Below the pieces are notes generated by a model. The model worked only from the letters and a program-made list of their open reading frames with translations, was not told the DNA's origin and ran no database searches. 64,000 nucleotides of DNA, from the NCBI RefSeq assembly GCF_000813725.1, contig NZ_JWLD01000068.1, positions 42,741-106,740 of the forward strand, read 5' to 3'. Source of the stretch: Leisingera sp. ANG-Vp (GTDB lineage: Bacteria; Pseudomonadota; Alphaproteobacteria; Rhodobacterales; Rhodobacteraceae). Below, one piece after another: positions 53,747-63,820 of this stretch (position 1 is its first letter; each line of letters opens with the position of its first letter). A program made the position numbers and the translations under genes.

Positions 53747-54625
53747 ATGAGCGACACCCCCTACACCCCGCCGAAAGTCTGGAAATGGGAACAAGGCAAC
53801 GGCGGCGAGTTTGCCTCGATCAACCGTCCGATCGCCGGTGCGACCCATGACAAAGAGCTGCCCGCGGGCAAACACCCCTTCCAGCTGTACTCGCTGGCGA
53901 CCCCGAACGGGGTCAAGGTCACCGTGATGTTCGAAGAGCTGCTGGCCGCGGGCCACGCAGACGCCGAGTATGACGCCTGGCTGATCAAGATCGGCGACGG
54001 CGACCAGTTCGGCTCGGGCTTTGTCGAGGTGAACCCGAACTCCAAGATCCCGGCCCTGCTGGACCGCAGCGGCGATGAGCCGGTCCGTGTGTTCGAAAGC
54101 GGTTCGATCCTGCTGCATCTGGCCGAAAAATTCGGCGCCTTCCTGCCCAAAGAGGGCGCGGCCCGCACCGAGGTGATGAACTGGCTGTTCTGGCAGATGG
54201 GCAGCGCGCCTTACCTGGGCGGCGGCTTCGGGCATTTCTATGCCTATGCGCCGGAGAAATGGCAGTATCCGATCGACCGTTTCACCATGGAAACCAAGCG
54301 CCAGCTGGATGTGCTGGACCGGCAGCTGGCAGAGCATGAGTTTATTGCGGGCAGCGAGTACTCCATCGCCGACATCGCCATCTGGCCCTGGTACGGCCAG
54401 CTGGTTCTGGGGCGCAACTACGGCGATGCCGCCGAGTTCCTGGACGCAGCCAGCTACAAAAACGTGGTCCGCTGGGCCAAGGCCATCGACGCCCGTCCGG
54501 CCGTGCAGCGCGGCCGCATGGTGAACCGCTCCTACGGCGACTTGGAAATGCAGCTGCACGAGCGCCACGACGCCAGCGACTTCGAAACCCGCACCCAGGA
54601 CAAGCTGGAGCCGGCGGCAGAGTAA
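53747..54625 (+). CDS. yghU: Glutathione-dependent disulfide-bond oxidoreductase (YghU-type GST)
   Basis: 292 aa. Nu-class GST: Thr/Asn-rich N-terminal start (YTPPKVWKWEQGNGGEFASINRP), thioredoxin-like domain with PNGVKVTVMFEELL, VNPNSKIPALLD, and helical domain with MSAPYLGGGFGHF-like WQMGSAPYLGGGFGHFYAYAP. It reduces disulfides and hydroperoxides with two glutathiones. Long 5' region (53475-53746) without a gene. Confidence 0.93.
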   Translation: MSDTPYTPPKVWKWEQGNGGEFASINRPIAGATHDKELPAGKHPFQLYSLATPNGVKVTVMFEELLAAGHADAEYDAWLIKIGDGDQFGSGFVEVNPNSKIPALLDRSGDEPVRVFESGSILLHLAEKFGAFLPKEGAARTEVMNWLFWQMGSAPYLGGGFGHFYAYAPEKWQYPIDRFTMETKRQLDVLDRQLAEHEFIAGSEYSIADIAIWPWYGQLVLGRNYGDAAEFLDAASYKNVVRWAKAIDARPAVQRGRMVNRSYGDLEMQLHERHDASDFETRTQDKLEPAAE

Positions 54626-54661
54626 CCGGCTCTGCCTGCAAACTGCAGGTCCCAGGCAATC

Positions 54662-54691
54662 AAAGCGCCCGCCCCGCTGCGGGCGCTTTTC
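54662..54691. terminator. Terminator between yghU and the NTF2-like gene
   Basis: AAAGCGCCCGC-cccgct-GCGGGCGCTTT followed by T; serves both convergent genes. Confidence 0.9.
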
Positions 54692-54698
54692 CGTTGCC

Positions 54699-55112
54699 CT
54701 ACATCCAGCCCAGCTGTGTCAGGGCGTGCACGTCGTTCCAGACTTTGGTCACATGACGGATCTTGCCGCCGTCGAAATCCAGCACATAGACGTAATCCGA
54801 GGCGACTTTCCTGCCCGTCGGCGCGCCGTTTCCTGCATCCACAGTATGGGTGCCGTGGAACACCGAGAACAGGATTGCGCGGCTGCCGTCCTCATCCGCC
54901 ATCAGGGTTTGGAACTCTGCATGGGCGTCCGGCATCGGCGTCAGCAGCCCCTTGGCCCATTCCGTATAGGCCGCAAGCGTTTTGATTTCCGCCAAGGCAT
55001 CTGACTGGACCGAGAAGGTTGCCCCCGCCGTGCACCATTCCTGGCACACCTCCCATCCCTTGCCGGCATCGCAGGCTTCGCAGAAATCGTGGGCTGTCTG
55101 TTTGATGGACAT
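54699..55112 (-). CDS. NTF2-like/SnoaL-type protein
   Basis: 137 aa, cone-shaped NTF2 fold: QTAHDFCEACDAGKGWEVCQEWC, FSVQSDALAEIKTLAAYTEW and SDYVYVLDFDGGKIRHVTKVWND. It may be an isomerase, a ketosteroid-like enzyme or a small binding protein. No catalytic set can be assigned. TGGGAGGGAGAG precedes the ATG. Confidence 0.8.
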   Translation of the reverse strand: MSIKQTAHDFCEACDAGKGWEVCQEWCTAGATFSVQSDALAEIKTLAAYTEWAKGLLTPMPDAHAEFQTLMADEDGSRAILFSVFHGTHTVDAGNGAPTGRKVASDYVYVLDFDGGKIRHVTKVWNDVHALTQLGWM

Positions 55113-55204
55113 CGGTCTCTCCCTCCCAGCTGTGTGGCGGGCACGGGCCGCAGCCCTGCCCTTGCAGCAGCAGATAAGGCGAAAACCGCGGAGGGCGAGG
55201 AAAC

Positions 55205-56008
55205 CTACTTCAGCCGCGGCGGCTTTTCGGGATCGCTGCCAGGTTTGACAGGCTTCACTTCCTGCGGCGCCTTGGGCTGCGGCAGGTCAAAGCGCAGACC
55301 AACACGGGCCAGGCCGGCCGCCGCCGGGTCCTCTGCCTCAAAGAAGCCGACATCCATCGCACCAGCCTCGATGCCGGAAAAGGTGAGCGCCTCGCCGGCC
55401 GCTTTGGCAAGCGAGGCCTGCGCGGCCTCCTTGGCCCCCACGAAGCCCAGGAGGTGCCCCTGCCCGCCGCCCTCATAGCGCACACCCGCAAGATAGGCCG
55501 CCGCAGCCAGCCCGCCCGCAGTGGCAAGCTTGGCGTCCAGGGCGGTCAGCAGCGCTTCCGGCAGGCCCTTGGGGGCGGTGAACTCCGTCACCCCGGCCTC
55601 GACTTCTTCCGGCGCGTGGCCCAAAGTCCGGTGCAGCCAGCCTATGGCGTCTGCCGGGATCAGAAAGGCTGAGGGCGCCACTTCCAGGTTCAGCCCCAGG
55701 CCAATTCCCTGGCCATCCCCCTGCCCGGTCAGCATCTGCACGATCACCCGGCCCGACAGCGCTGCATAAGGCACCGCCCGCCCGGCAAACTGCGCCAGCC
55801 GTTCCTCGCGGTCGAACACCAGCACAAAGGCGCCTTCCGGCGTCTCAAACAGCTCAGGCGAGATCTGTTCCCCATCCGCCTCTGCCGCCAGCATCAGGAA
55901 CAATTCAGCATCGGCCAGCCGCTCGTAGAACCGCAGCCTTGCGGCATCATCCTCGGGGGCAGCTTCCATCGCGGCATGGGCCAGATCCAGCGGGGTTTGT
56001 TCGCTCAT
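55205..56008 (-). CDS. SseB-family protein
   Basis: 267 aa. SseB N-terminal domain (LELAELFLMLAAEADG-like ADAELFLMLAAEADGEQISP, FDREERLAQFAG) and a C-terminal extension ending QEVKPVKPGSDPEKP. Role unknown. ATG at 56008 overlaps the stop of the upstream UDG-family gene (ATGA), so the two are coupled. Confidence 0.82.
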   Translation of the reverse strand: MSEQTPLDLAHAAMEAAPEDDAARLRFYERLADAELFLMLAAEADGEQISPELFETPEGAFVLVFDREERLAQFAGRAVPYAALSGRVIVQMLTGQGDGQGIGLGLNLEVAPSAFLIPADAIGWLHRTLGHAPEEVEAGVTEFTAPKGLPEALLTALDAKLATAGGLAAAAYLAGVRYEGGGQGHLLGFVGAKEAAQASLAKAAGEALTFSGIEAGAMDVGFFEAEDPAAAGLARVGLRFDLPQPKAPQEVKPVKPGSDPEKPPRLK

Positions 56009-56622
56009 CGCATCAGCTCCTTCACCCGGGCCTGCAGAACCGGCAGCAGCTCCGCCTCGAACCAGGGGTTTTTCTTCAGCCATGCGGTATTACGCCAGGA
56101 CGGATGCGGCAAGGGGAAGACCTGCGGCGCATGATCCCGCCAGCCCTGCACCAGCGCTGTCACCGGCCCTTTCACCCCCAGATGGTAGCGCTGCGCATGG
56201 GCGCCCACCAGCACCTTGAGCTGCACATCCGGCAAATGCGCCATCACCTGATCATGCCAGGTCCTGCCGCAAATGGCAGGCGGCGGCAAATCGGCCTTCT
56301 TTTCGTTGTAGCCCGGGAAGCAGAACCCCATCGGCACCACCGCCACCCGGTCCTTGTCATAGAACTCCGCCTCGGACAGCCCCAGCCAGGCCCGCAGCCG
56401 GTCGCCTGAGGGATCGGTGAACGGCCGCCCGCTGTCATGCACCCGGGCGCCTGGCGCCTGGCCTGCAATCAGGATCCGGGCAGAGGGGCGGAACCACACC
56501 ACCGGCCGCGGCTCATGAGCGGTGGCGGTGGCGGCAAACCGCTCCGCGCAGATCCGGCAGCTGCGAATCTCTGTTTTCAGCTGCCGGGCCGCGGCGATTG
56601 TTTCCGGACTGGAACCAGTCAT
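56005..56622 (-). CDS. Uracil-DNA glycosylase superfamily protein
   Basis: 205 aa. Motif A-like ILIAGQAPGARVHDSGRPFTD (75-95 region) and motif B-like HPSWRN near the C terminus; two Cys (CRIC) near residue 22-25 but no full four-Cys iron-sulfur set. It belongs to the UDG superfamily; substrate, uracil or otherwise, not established. ATG at 56622 chosen because upstream frame is AT-rich noncoding. Confidence 0.82.
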   Translation of the reverse strand: MTGSSPETIAAARQLKTEIRSCRICAERFAATATAHEPRPVVWFRPSARILIAGQAPGARVHDSGRPFTDPSGDRLRAWLGLSEAEFYDKDRVAVVPMGFCFPGYNEKKADLPPPAICGRTWHDQVMAHLPDVQLKVLVGAHAQRYHLGVKGPVTALVQGWRDHAPQVFPLPHPSWRNTAWLKKNPWFEAELLPVLQARVKELMR

Positions 56623-56862
56623 CTCTTGCCCGTTCTCCCGTTCATTCCCGAAAAATGACCGCCCCGCCCCCGGATACCGGCCAAATTGGTTAAGACTTGG
56701 TTGATGAATTATGTCACAATTCGACATAATAAGGCCAAATTCCCGGCGTAGGCCATTAACACTCTTTTGATACGAAAGAGCCACGGGCGCGATGGAACGC
56801 GCTTGGGAATTGAGGCAGACAGAGCCCGAAATCGGGCCGCACGGGCAACACCGGAACGAGCG

Positions 56863-57522
56863 ATGCTTGAGTTTGAAAACGTCAGCAAGTCCTTTTGGAC
56901 AGGGACACAGCGCAAGGTGATCCTTGACCGCGTTTCGTTCCGCGTCGAACCGGGCAAATCGCTGGGCGTTCTGGCCCCGAACGGCACCGGCAAGACCACA
57001 TTGATCAACATGATGGCAGGCCTGGAAAAGCCGGATGAGGGCGAAATCCGCCGCAACTGCAAGATCTCCTTCCCGCTTGGGTTCATGGGCGGGGTGATCA
57101 GCCGCCTTTCAGCGATGGAGAACAGCCGCTATATCGCCAAGCTCTACGGCCTGGACCCGGACTATGTCGAGGCCTACTGCCGCTGGCTCTGCGGGCTGGG
57201 AGAGTATTTCGACCAGCCGCTTGGCACCTATTCATCGGGGATGCGGGCGCGGTTCAGCTTCTCGCTGATGCTGGCGCTGGACTTCGACGTCTATCTGATC
57301 GACGAAGGCATGCCCAGCACCACCGATGTCGAGTTCAACCGCAAGGCCGGTGAAATCCTGCAGGAACGGCTGCAGACCACCACCATCGTCATTGTCTCCC
57401 ACCAGGCCAAGACTCTGGAAAAATTTGCCCGCTCCGCGGCTGTCCTGCTGCAGGGCCAGCTGCATATGTTTGACACTTTGGAAGAAGCGAAACAGCTCTA
57501 TGACTACGAAACCGAGAGCTAA
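56863..57522 (+). CDS. kpsT: Capsule-type polysaccharide export ATPase (KpsT-like)
   Basis: 219 aa ABC ATPase. Walker A APNGTGKTT (38-46), signature-like YSSGM (LGTYSSGMRARF), Walker B DVYLIDEG, H-loop VSHQAKTL. This short type drives export of capsule or other surface polysaccharide with a KpsM permease. KpsM is not adjacent: the gene upstream is on the other strand. ATG at 56863. The stop overlaps kpsE by 23 bases. Confidence 0.9.
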   Translation: MLEFENVSKSFWTGTQRKVILDRVSFRVEPGKSLGVLAPNGTGKTTLINMMAGLEKPDEGEIRRNCKISFPLGFMGGVISRLSAMENSRYIAKLYGLDPDYVEAYCRWLCGLGEYFDQPLGTYSSGMRARFSFSLMLALDFDVYLIDEGMPSTTDVEFNRKAGEILQERLQTTTIVIVSHQAKTLEKFARSAAVLLQGQLHMFDTLEEAKQLYDYETES

Positions 57523-59185
57523 GAAGTTCCGCATCCGCCGCAGCCCTTCTGCTGCCGACGCGCAGCCGCAGGCTGCGGGCAATGCAGCCGCCGGGGACGC
57601 CGCTGAGACGCAGCAGCCGCCGCAGGCCGCGGCTCCCTCTGCTGCCGCGGCAGCCGCCGCAGCGGCACAGGCACCCGCTGCCCAGCCCGGTGCCGCCGCG
57701 CCGATGGGCGGCATGGTCAGCTCCCCCCGCGAAAGCAAAATGGAAACCGACATCGAAGCGATTCGCCGCGAGGGCCTGACCGGCCGCCAGCTGCGGCTGG
57801 CGCGCCGGATGGCCCAGAAGCACAACCTGGCCGCCACTTCGGATTTCGAAGCGGTGCGGATGCTGCGCGAACGCGGCATCGACCCGTTCAAACGCGCAAA
57901 TATGCTGGAACTGGTCGTACCGCAGAACAAGACCCAGCCTGCGGGCACACCGCCAGCTCCGGGTTCGGTTCAGCTGCCGCAGACTGTGCCCGCCGCCAAA
58001 ACCACCCTGCCCTCGACCGAGCTCAGCCCGGCGGAGCGGCGCAGCCGCGAAATCCAGGAAATCCAGCGCGATATCGCCCGCCGCCGCCGCCGCAAGCTGT
58101 CGCTGCTGGCGGCACGGCTGGCCTTCTTCGTGATGCTGCCGACCCTGGCTGCAGGATACTATTTCTATTCGGTGGCAACGCCGATGTTCTCCTCCAAATC
58201 CGAGTTCCTGGTGCTGCAGGCCGACGGCGGCGTCGGCGGCGGCGTCGGCGGGCTGCTGAGCGGCACCCAGTTTGCCACCAGCCAGGATTCCATCGCCGTG
58301 CAGGGCTATCTGCAATCGAAAGAGGCGATGCTGCGGCTGGATGCCGAAGCCGGCTTCAAGGCGCATTTCACCCAGGAAACACTGGATCCGATCCAAAGGC
58401 TGGAAAGCGACCCGTCCAACGAGGAAGCCTATTCAACTTACCAGCGCAATGTGAAAATCGGCTACGACCCGACCGAGGGCGTGGTGCGGATGGAAGTCTC
58501 CGCCGCGGATCCGGAAGTGGCGGCTGAGTTTTCCCGCAAGCTCATTTCCTATGCCCAGGAGAAGGTGAACAACCTCTCGCAGCAAAAGCGCGCCGACCAG
58601 ATGTCCGAATCCGAAGCCGCGCTTACCGATGCCGAGGCCAAACGCCGGGCCGCGCAGCAAAACCTTGTGCTGCTGCAGCAGCAGGGCTCTGTGCTGGACC
58701 CCGAAGGCGTGGTCGCCTCGCTGCGCCAGCAGATCAGCACCTTTGAAATCCAGCTGGAGGAAAAGCGGCTGGAACTGGCCGCGCTGCAGGACAACGCCCG
58801 CCCCAACCGGGCCAAGGTCTCCGGCGCCGAGGCTGACATCCGGCGGCTGGAAGCCGTGATAACCAGCCTCAACAACCGCATGGTCGACGCCTCCGCCGGC
58901 GAAAACTCGCTGGCCAGCCTGCGCATCCAGATCCAGATGGCCCAGGCTGACCTCGCCACCCGGGACCTGATGCTGCAATCGGCCTTGCAGCAAATGGAAA
59001 CCACCCGCCTGGAGGCCAACCGCCAGGTCCGCTATCTGACTACCGCGGTGGAGCCGGTTCCCAGCCAGGAACCCTCCTATCCGCGCAAGTTCGAGAATAC
59101 CGTTTTGGCATTCCTGATCTTTTCCGGTATTTACCTGATGTGTTCGCTCACCGCGTCCATCCTGCGGGAGCAGGTATCCTCGTAA
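57500..59185 (+). CDS. kpsE: Capsule export inner-membrane adaptor (KpsE-like)
   Basis: 561 aa. Cytoplasmic Ala/Pro/Gln-rich N terminus, [20 protein letters not shown], membrane helix (about 205-225, [20 protein letters not shown]), a periplasmic coiled-coil domain (about 290-510) and a second membrane helix near the C terminus ([20 protein letters not shown]). This is the plan of KpsE/polysaccharide co-polymerase proteins. ATG at 57500 inside the kpsT end. Bridges the inner-membrane pump to an outer-membrane channel that is not in the window. Confidence 0.87.
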   Translation: MTTKPRAKKFRIRRSPSAADAQPQAAGNAAAGDAAETQQPPQAAAPSAAAAAAAAAQAPAAQPGAAAPMGGMVSSPRESKMETDIEAIRREGLTGRQLRLARRMAQKHNLAATSDFEAVRMLRERGIDPFKRANMLELVVPQNKTQPAGTPPAPGSVQLPQTVPAAKTTLPSTELSPAERRSREIQEIQRDIARRRRRKLSLLAARLAFFVMLPTLAAGYYFYSVATPMFSSKSEFLVLQADGGVGGGVGGLLSGTQFATSQDSIAVQGYLQSKEAMLRLDAEAGFKAHFTQETLDPIQRLESDPSNEEAYSTYQRNVKIGYDPTEGVVRMEVSAADPEVAAEFSRKLISYAQEKVNNLSQQKRADQMSESEAALTDAEAKRRAAQQNLVLLQQQGSVLDPEGVVASLRQQISTFEIQLEEKRLELAALQDNARPNRAKVSGAEADIRRLEAVITSLNNRMVDASAGENSLASLRIQIQMAQADLATRDLMLQSALQQMETTRLEANRQVRYLTTAVEPVPSQEPSYPRKFENTVLAFLIFSGIYLMCSLTASILREQVSS

Positions 59186-59213
59186 AGCCATCGGAAGCCA
59201 CGATCGGAATCCC

Positions 59214-60047
59214 ATGAAAAACGTATCTGTCGCCGGACTGAATATCGGCAATGACCGCCCGTTGACCCTGATTGCAGGCCCCTGCCAGCTGGAAAGCGCC
59301 GACCACGCTCAGATGATCGCAGGCCTTTTGAAGGAAGCCTGCGACAAGGCCGGCGCCCAGTATGTGTTCAAGGGCTCCTTTGACAAGGCGAACCGCACCT
59401 CGCTCAATGCCAAGCCCGCCCTGGGCCTGGACAAGGGTCTGGCGGTGCTGCAGTCGGTGAAGGACAGCATTGGTGTGCCGGTGCTGACCGACATCCACGA
59501 GCCGGAGCAATGCGAACCCGTCGCCGAAGTCTGCGACATCATGCAGATCCCGGCCTTCCTGTGCCGCCAAACCAAGCTGCTGCTGGCGGCGGGCCGCACC
59601 GGCGCTGCCATCAATGTCAAGAAGGGCCAGTTTCTGGCGCCCTGGGACATGCCCAATGTGGTGGCCAAGATCGAAAGCACCGGCAACGAGAAGATCCTGC
59701 TGACCGAACGCGGCGCCTCCTTTGGCTATAACCGCCTGGTGGTCGACATGCAGTCGCTGCCGGAAATGGCGCGCACCGGCTATCCGGTGGTGATGGACGC
59801 GACCCACGCGGTGGCGCAGCCCGGCGGCCTGGGCGGCTCCTCCGGCGGGCAGCGCGAATTTGCACCGGTTCTGGCCCGCGCAGCTGTGGCCACCGGCATC
59901 GGCGCGGTGTTCACCGAGACCCACCAGGATCCGGACAATGCCCCCTGCGACGGCCCGAACATGATCTACCTGGATCAGATGCCGCAACTGATTGACACAT
60001 TGATGGCGTTTGATGCATTGGCCAAAGCCAATCCCATTAGCATTTAA
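59214..60047 (+). CDS. kdsA: 3-deoxy-8-phosphooctulonate synthase
   Basis: 277 aa. Condenses arabinose 5-phosphate with phosphoenolpyruvate to KDO 8-phosphate. [30 protein letters not shown] and the barrel segments are typical; NV(K)KGQF matches the family. KDO supplies lipopolysaccharide core and, in kps systems, the poly-KDO linker, which fits the neighbours. About 28 bp after kpsE. Confidence 0.95.
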   Translation: MKNVSVAGLNIGNDRPLTLIAGPCQLESADHAQMIAGLLKEACDKAGAQYVFKGSFDKANRTSLNAKPALGLDKGLAVLQSVKDSIGVPVLTDIHEPEQCEPVAEVCDIMQIPAFLCRQTKLLLAAGRTGAAINVKKGQFLAPWDMPNVVAKIESTGNEKILLTERGASFGYNRLVVDMQSLPEMARTGYPVVMDATHAVAQPGGLGGSSGGQREFAPVLARAAVATGIGAVFTETHQDPDNAPCDGPNMIYLDQMPQLIDTLMAFDALAKANPISI

Positions 60048-60061
60048 AAGAGTATTTTGAC

Positions 60062-61558
60062 ATGACCAAACCCCTGCCCGAGGTGACCCCGAACACCTGG
60101 AGCTTTCTGCGCGATGCGATGATCACCCCCACCGGTTTCCGTGAGTACGACGCGCGCTGGAAATACCCGGAGGAAATCAACCTCCCCGGTATGACCGCCC
60201 TGGGCCTCGGCCTTGGCACCCAGATGCGCAAGCGCGGCATCGAACCGGTAATCGCGGTCGGCAACGACTACCGCGACTATTCGCTGGCCATCAAGAATGC
60301 GCTGATCCTGGGCCTGATGCAGGCCGGTATCCAGGTGAAGGACATCGGCCCGGCGCTGTCGCCAATGGCCTATTTCGCCCAGTTCCACCTGGATGTGCCC
60401 GCGGTCGCCATGGTCACCGCCAGCCACAACCCCAACGGCTGGACCGGCGTCAAGATGGGCTTTGACCGGCCGCTGACCCACGGCCCCGACGAGATGGGCG
60501 AGCTGCGCGACATCGTGCTGAACGGCGAAGGCCAGACCGCCCCTGGCGGCTCCTATGAGTTCGTAGATGGCGTCAAGGAGGCCTATATCGACGACCTCGT
60601 GGGCGACTTCAAAATGTCCCGCCCGCTGAAAGTGGTCTGCGCCACCGGCAACGGCACCGCCTCCGCTTTCGCGCCCGAGATCTTCGAACGCATCGGCGTC
60701 GAGGTCGTCGAAAGCCACAACCGGCTCGACTATACCTTCCCCCATTACAACCCGAACCCCGAAGCGATGGAAATGCTGCATGACATGTCCGCATCCGTGA
60801 AAGCTTCAGGAGCTGATCTGGCGCTTGGCTTTGACGGCGACGGCGACCGCTGCGGCGTGGTGGATGACGAAGGCGAGGAGATCTTTGCCGACAAGGTGGG
60901 CGTGATCATGGCCCGCGACCTCAGCAAACTCTACCCGAACTCCACCTTTGTCGCGGATGTGAAATCCACCGGGTTGTTTGCCTCGGACCCTGAGCTGCAA
61001 AAGAACGGCGTCACCGCCGACTACTGGAAAACCGGCCACAGCCACATGAAGCGGCGGGTCAAGGAAATCGGCGCACTGGCAGGCTTTGAGAAGTCCGGCC
61101 ACTACTTCCTGGCCGAGCCGGTGGGCCGCGGCTACGACTGCGGCATGCGGGTCGCGGTTGAAGTCTGCAAGATGCTGGACCGCAACCCGGGCCAGTCAAT
61201 GTCCGACCTGCGCAAAGCGCTGCCCAAGACCTGGTCGACCCCGACCATGTCGCCCTATTGCGCCGACACCGAGAAATACATTGTGCTGGAGCGGCTGGTG
61301 CAAAAGCTGGTGGCCAAGCACGAAGCCGGCGACAGCTTTGCCGGCCGCGCGATCAAGGAAGTCGTGACCGTGAACGGCGCCCGGGTGATCCTGGACAACG
61401 GCTCCTGGGGGCTGGTGCGCGCCTCGTCGAACACGCCGAACCTGGTGGTGGTCTGCGAAAGCTCCGAGAGCGAAGCTGAGATGCGTGCGATCTTTGCGGA
61501 TATCGACGCGGTGATCCGCACCGAGCCGCTGGTCGGCGACTACGATCAGACCATCTGA
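60062..61558 (+). CDS. Phosphomannomutase/phosphoglucomutase
   Basis: 498 aa alpha-D-phosphohexomutase. Phosphoserine Ser121 in VTASHNPNGWTG, metal loop DGDGDR, sugar loop and C-terminal phosphate-binding part all visible. Interconverts mannose 6-P/1-P or glucose 6-P/1-P to supply sugar nucleotides for surface polysaccharide. About 14 bp after kdsA, so part of the same operon. Confidence 0.93.
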   Translation: MTKPLPEVTPNTWSFLRDAMITPTGFREYDARWKYPEEINLPGMTALGLGLGTQMRKRGIEPVIAVGNDYRDYSLAIKNALILGLMQAGIQVKDIGPALSPMAYFAQFHLDVPAVAMVTASHNPNGWTGVKMGFDRPLTHGPDEMGELRDIVLNGEGQTAPGGSYEFVDGVKEAYIDDLVGDFKMSRPLKVVCATGNGTASAFAPEIFERIGVEVVESHNRLDYTFPHYNPNPEAMEMLHDMSASVKASGADLALGFDGDGDRCGVVDDEGEEIFADKVGVIMARDLSKLYPNSTFVADVKSTGLFASDPELQKNGVTADYWKTGHSHMKRRVKEIGALAGFEKSGHYFLAEPVGRGYDCGMRVAVEVCKMLDRNPGQSMSDLRKALPKTWSTPTMSPYCADTEKYIVLERLVQKLVAKHEAGDSFAGRAIKEVVTVNGARVILDNGSWGLVRASSNTPNLVVVCESSESEAEMRAIFADIDAVIRTEPLVGDYDQTI

Positions 61559-61804
61559 TTTATTTGAGCAAGTAAGCGGCCGCCTGCTGGCGCAGGCGGC
61601 AGGCTAAGGGGTTTCGCCTGCTCACGCAGGCGACCGGCGCCCGCCTTCGGCGGGCGTTTCCCTTTGCTGAGAAGCGATCTAAGGGCAGGTCTGCCCTTAG
61701 ATGCGCAAATTCAAGTGTAAGACGCCAGAGGCCGCGTCAAGGACAGGCCGGGCGGTGCCCGGTGGCCTGATGGCCATCCCTGACCCGGCTTCCGGCTTGG
61801 GTGA
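61559..61804. other. Intergenic hairpin-rich stretch between phosphohexomutase and AsmA-like genes
   Basis: About 245 bp with several hairpins: GCCGCCTG-ctggcg-CAGGCGGC near 61577-61600, CGCCCGCC-ttc-GGCGGGCG followed by TTTCC at 61638-61660, and ATCTAAGGGCA-ggtc-TGCCCTTAGAT (11-bp perfect stem, 61677-61702). No gene. Confidence 0.7.
61638..61660 (+). terminator. Probable terminator of the kps/kdsA operon
   Basis: CGCCCGCC-ttc-GGCGGGCG then TTTCCCTTT; about 80 bp after the phosphohexomutase stop. Confidence 0.7.
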
Positions 61805-63712
61805 TCAATCCCCGCCCAGCAGGCGGAGCAGCTGGTCCCGGGCTTCCTGTTCGATGCGCTCCTTGAGCACATCGTTCAGATCCTGTTCCGGCGCGATCTC
61901 CGTATTCAGGTTCAGCTCCTCGCCAAGCTTCTGGCGCAGCCGGTCCTTGGCTTCCTCCTCGACGTCATCGATCCGGGTCTGCAGCGCCTGGCTCAGATCC
62001 GGACGGATATCCGGGTCTGCCCAAGGGCCGGTGACCCGCACCGGAATGGTCAGCACCTGATCGCTGCCCGCGCGCACGATCTGCGGCGTGAAGAGGTAGT
62101 CAAGATCACGCGCGCCCAAGCCGATCCGGCCCTTGCCGTCCGCGCGGAACCCCTTGAGCAGCACCAGCAGATCCTGGTTGCTGAGGTTGCCGCCTTCGAT
62201 GGTAAAGCTCGCCGTCAGCTGGTCGAATACCGTGCTGCCCCCATTGCCGCCGCTGCGCATCAGCTGCTCCAGGTCGAAACCGGTGAAAAACCCCTGATCT
62301 GCTTCCAGCCAGCCTTTGCCGCTGAGCGAACGCATGATCGCATCGACCGAATTGCCGGAGCCAAGGAACTCCAGCTCGCCCAGCGCTTCGCCGTTAAGGC
62401 GGCTGTAGCCTGCAGTTTCGCCCAGGGCGCGTTCCAGCCGGATGCCGTTGAAGGTCAGCTTGCCGCCCACTGACAGGCCATTGCGGTTATTGGCCACCAC
62501 CTGTCCCTGCACCTGGCCGCCGAACATCGCCGCCGGCAGGAACTTCAGCACTGCCCGCGACCGCTCGATGCTCAGGTTCAGCTTGCTGGCGCCCAGCTGG
62601 ATGCCGCCGGTGTTCAGACTATCAAAGGTGAGGCCGATGGCAGCATCTGCCAGCCCCAGCGCCGAGGCATCGATTGCCTCCCTGGGCCAGCCGCTCTCAG
62701 CTGCCCCGCCGCTGCTGCCGCCGCTGCCCTCCAGCATTGCCAGATCCAGCGCGCCGCCCTGCAGCTGCGCGGTGATCTTCGGACGGTCCAGCAGCGCGAC
62801 ATCCGCAGCCCCCGTCAGCCTGTTGGGGCCAAGCTCCACCGCCATGTCCCGCATCGACAGCCGCCCGTCCGCGGTATAGGTCACATCGGCACCGAACACC
62901 GCCTTCTGCGCAAAGGCGTCCGGCAGGAACACTCCCATCGCTACCGCGGTCTGCAAAGCATCCTCCGCACCGAAGGTCAGCCGCCCGCCGGCCTCGCCGC
63001 GGATATCGGCGTGGCCGTCAAACCGGCCCTTGCCGCCGGGCGCCGTCACCGTTGCCCCGACCGAGGAAACCTCACCCGCCAGGAAAGCCGCAAACGTGCC
63101 GATCTCGGCATCGATCTCCACTGGCGCGCCTGCTGGGCGCAGGGTTGCCTTGACCCGCACCGTGCCATCCGGCTCCGGCCACAGCAGCCGCAAGTCGGTG
63201 TTCTTCATCTCCACCGGTGCTTGCCCGTGCGCCGCATAGCGCAACGAGGCACCGGTCAGCTCCACCGCTTCGATCCGCAGCGGCAGCGCACCGCTGCTGC
63301 CGCCAGAGCTGCCCGCGGCCGCCGTATCTCCGCCAAAAACCCAATTGCCGGTGCCATCCTCGCGGGTTGCAAGGTTCAGATGCGGCAGGATCGCCGAAAT
63401 CTCGGTCACCCGCACATTGCCCTGCAGCAGATCCGCCGCCGCCACACCGATGGTCAGCCGTTCCGCGCTCAGCATCGGCTCCGACCCGGCCCACTCCGCA
63501 TTGGACAATGTCACCGCATCCGCTTTGACACCCAAGGTGGGCCAGAAGGTAAAGCGTGCCTTGCCGCCGATCTCCAGCTTGCGCCCGGTCTGCCCCTCAA
63601 CCTGATCGGCCGCCAGCTGCGCGATCTTTTCGCCCGGCAGCAGCAGCACCAGCCCCAGCAGGACCGCCACTGTCAGCACCAGCGCCGTCGCAATCCGGAT
63701 AATCAATCTCAT
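61805..63712 (-). CDS. AsmA-family protein
   Basis: 635 aa. N-terminal signal-anchor MRLIIRIATALVLTVAVLLGL, a long beta-rich periplasmic body with AsmA repeat (GRKLEIGGKARFTFWPTLGV, VTEISAILPHLNLATREDG) and the AsmA C-terminal part (RLNGEALGELEFLGSGNSVD). These proteins act in lipid transport or outer-membrane homeostasis, as repeating-beta-groove (RBG-like) scaffolds. The start at 63712 has AGGAG seven bases upstream; a Met at 63727 overlaps that site. Confidence 0.87.
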   Translation of the reverse strand: MRLIIRIATALVLTVAVLLGLVLLLPGEKIAQLAADQVEGQTGRKLEIGGKARFTFWPTLGVKADAVTLSNAEWAGSEPMLSAERLTIGVAAADLLQGNVRVTEISAILPHLNLATREDGTGNWVFGGDTAAAGSSGGSSGALPLRIEAVELTGASLRYAAHGQAPVEMKNTDLRLLWPEPDGTVRVKATLRPAGAPVEIDAEIGTFAAFLAGEVSSVGATVTAPGGKGRFDGHADIRGEAGGRLTFGAEDALQTAVAMGVFLPDAFAQKAVFGADVTYTADGRLSMRDMAVELGPNRLTGAADVALLDRPKITAQLQGGALDLAMLEGSGGSSGGAAESGWPREAIDASALGLADAAIGLTFDSLNTGGIQLGASKLNLSIERSRAVLKFLPAAMFGGQVQGQVVANNRNGLSVGGKLTFNGIRLERALGETAGYSRLNGEALGELEFLGSGNSVDAIMRSLSGKGWLEADQGFFTGFDLEQLMRSGGNGGSTVFDQLTASFTIEGGNLSNQDLLVLLKGFRADGKGRIGLGARDLDYLFTPQIVRAGSDQVLTIPVRVTGPWADPDIRPDLSQALQTRIDDVEEEAKDRLRQKLGEELNLNTEIAPEQDLNDVLKERIEQEARDQLLRLLGGD

Positions 63713-63820
63713 CGGCCCACTCCTCATGTCTTGTCCCCCGGTCCGGAAACCTGTTCCAGCAAGGGTCTTTTCCCCAGCTTACCGCCTAGAGGAGCGGGTG
63801 CAATGCGGGATGTGCCCCCT

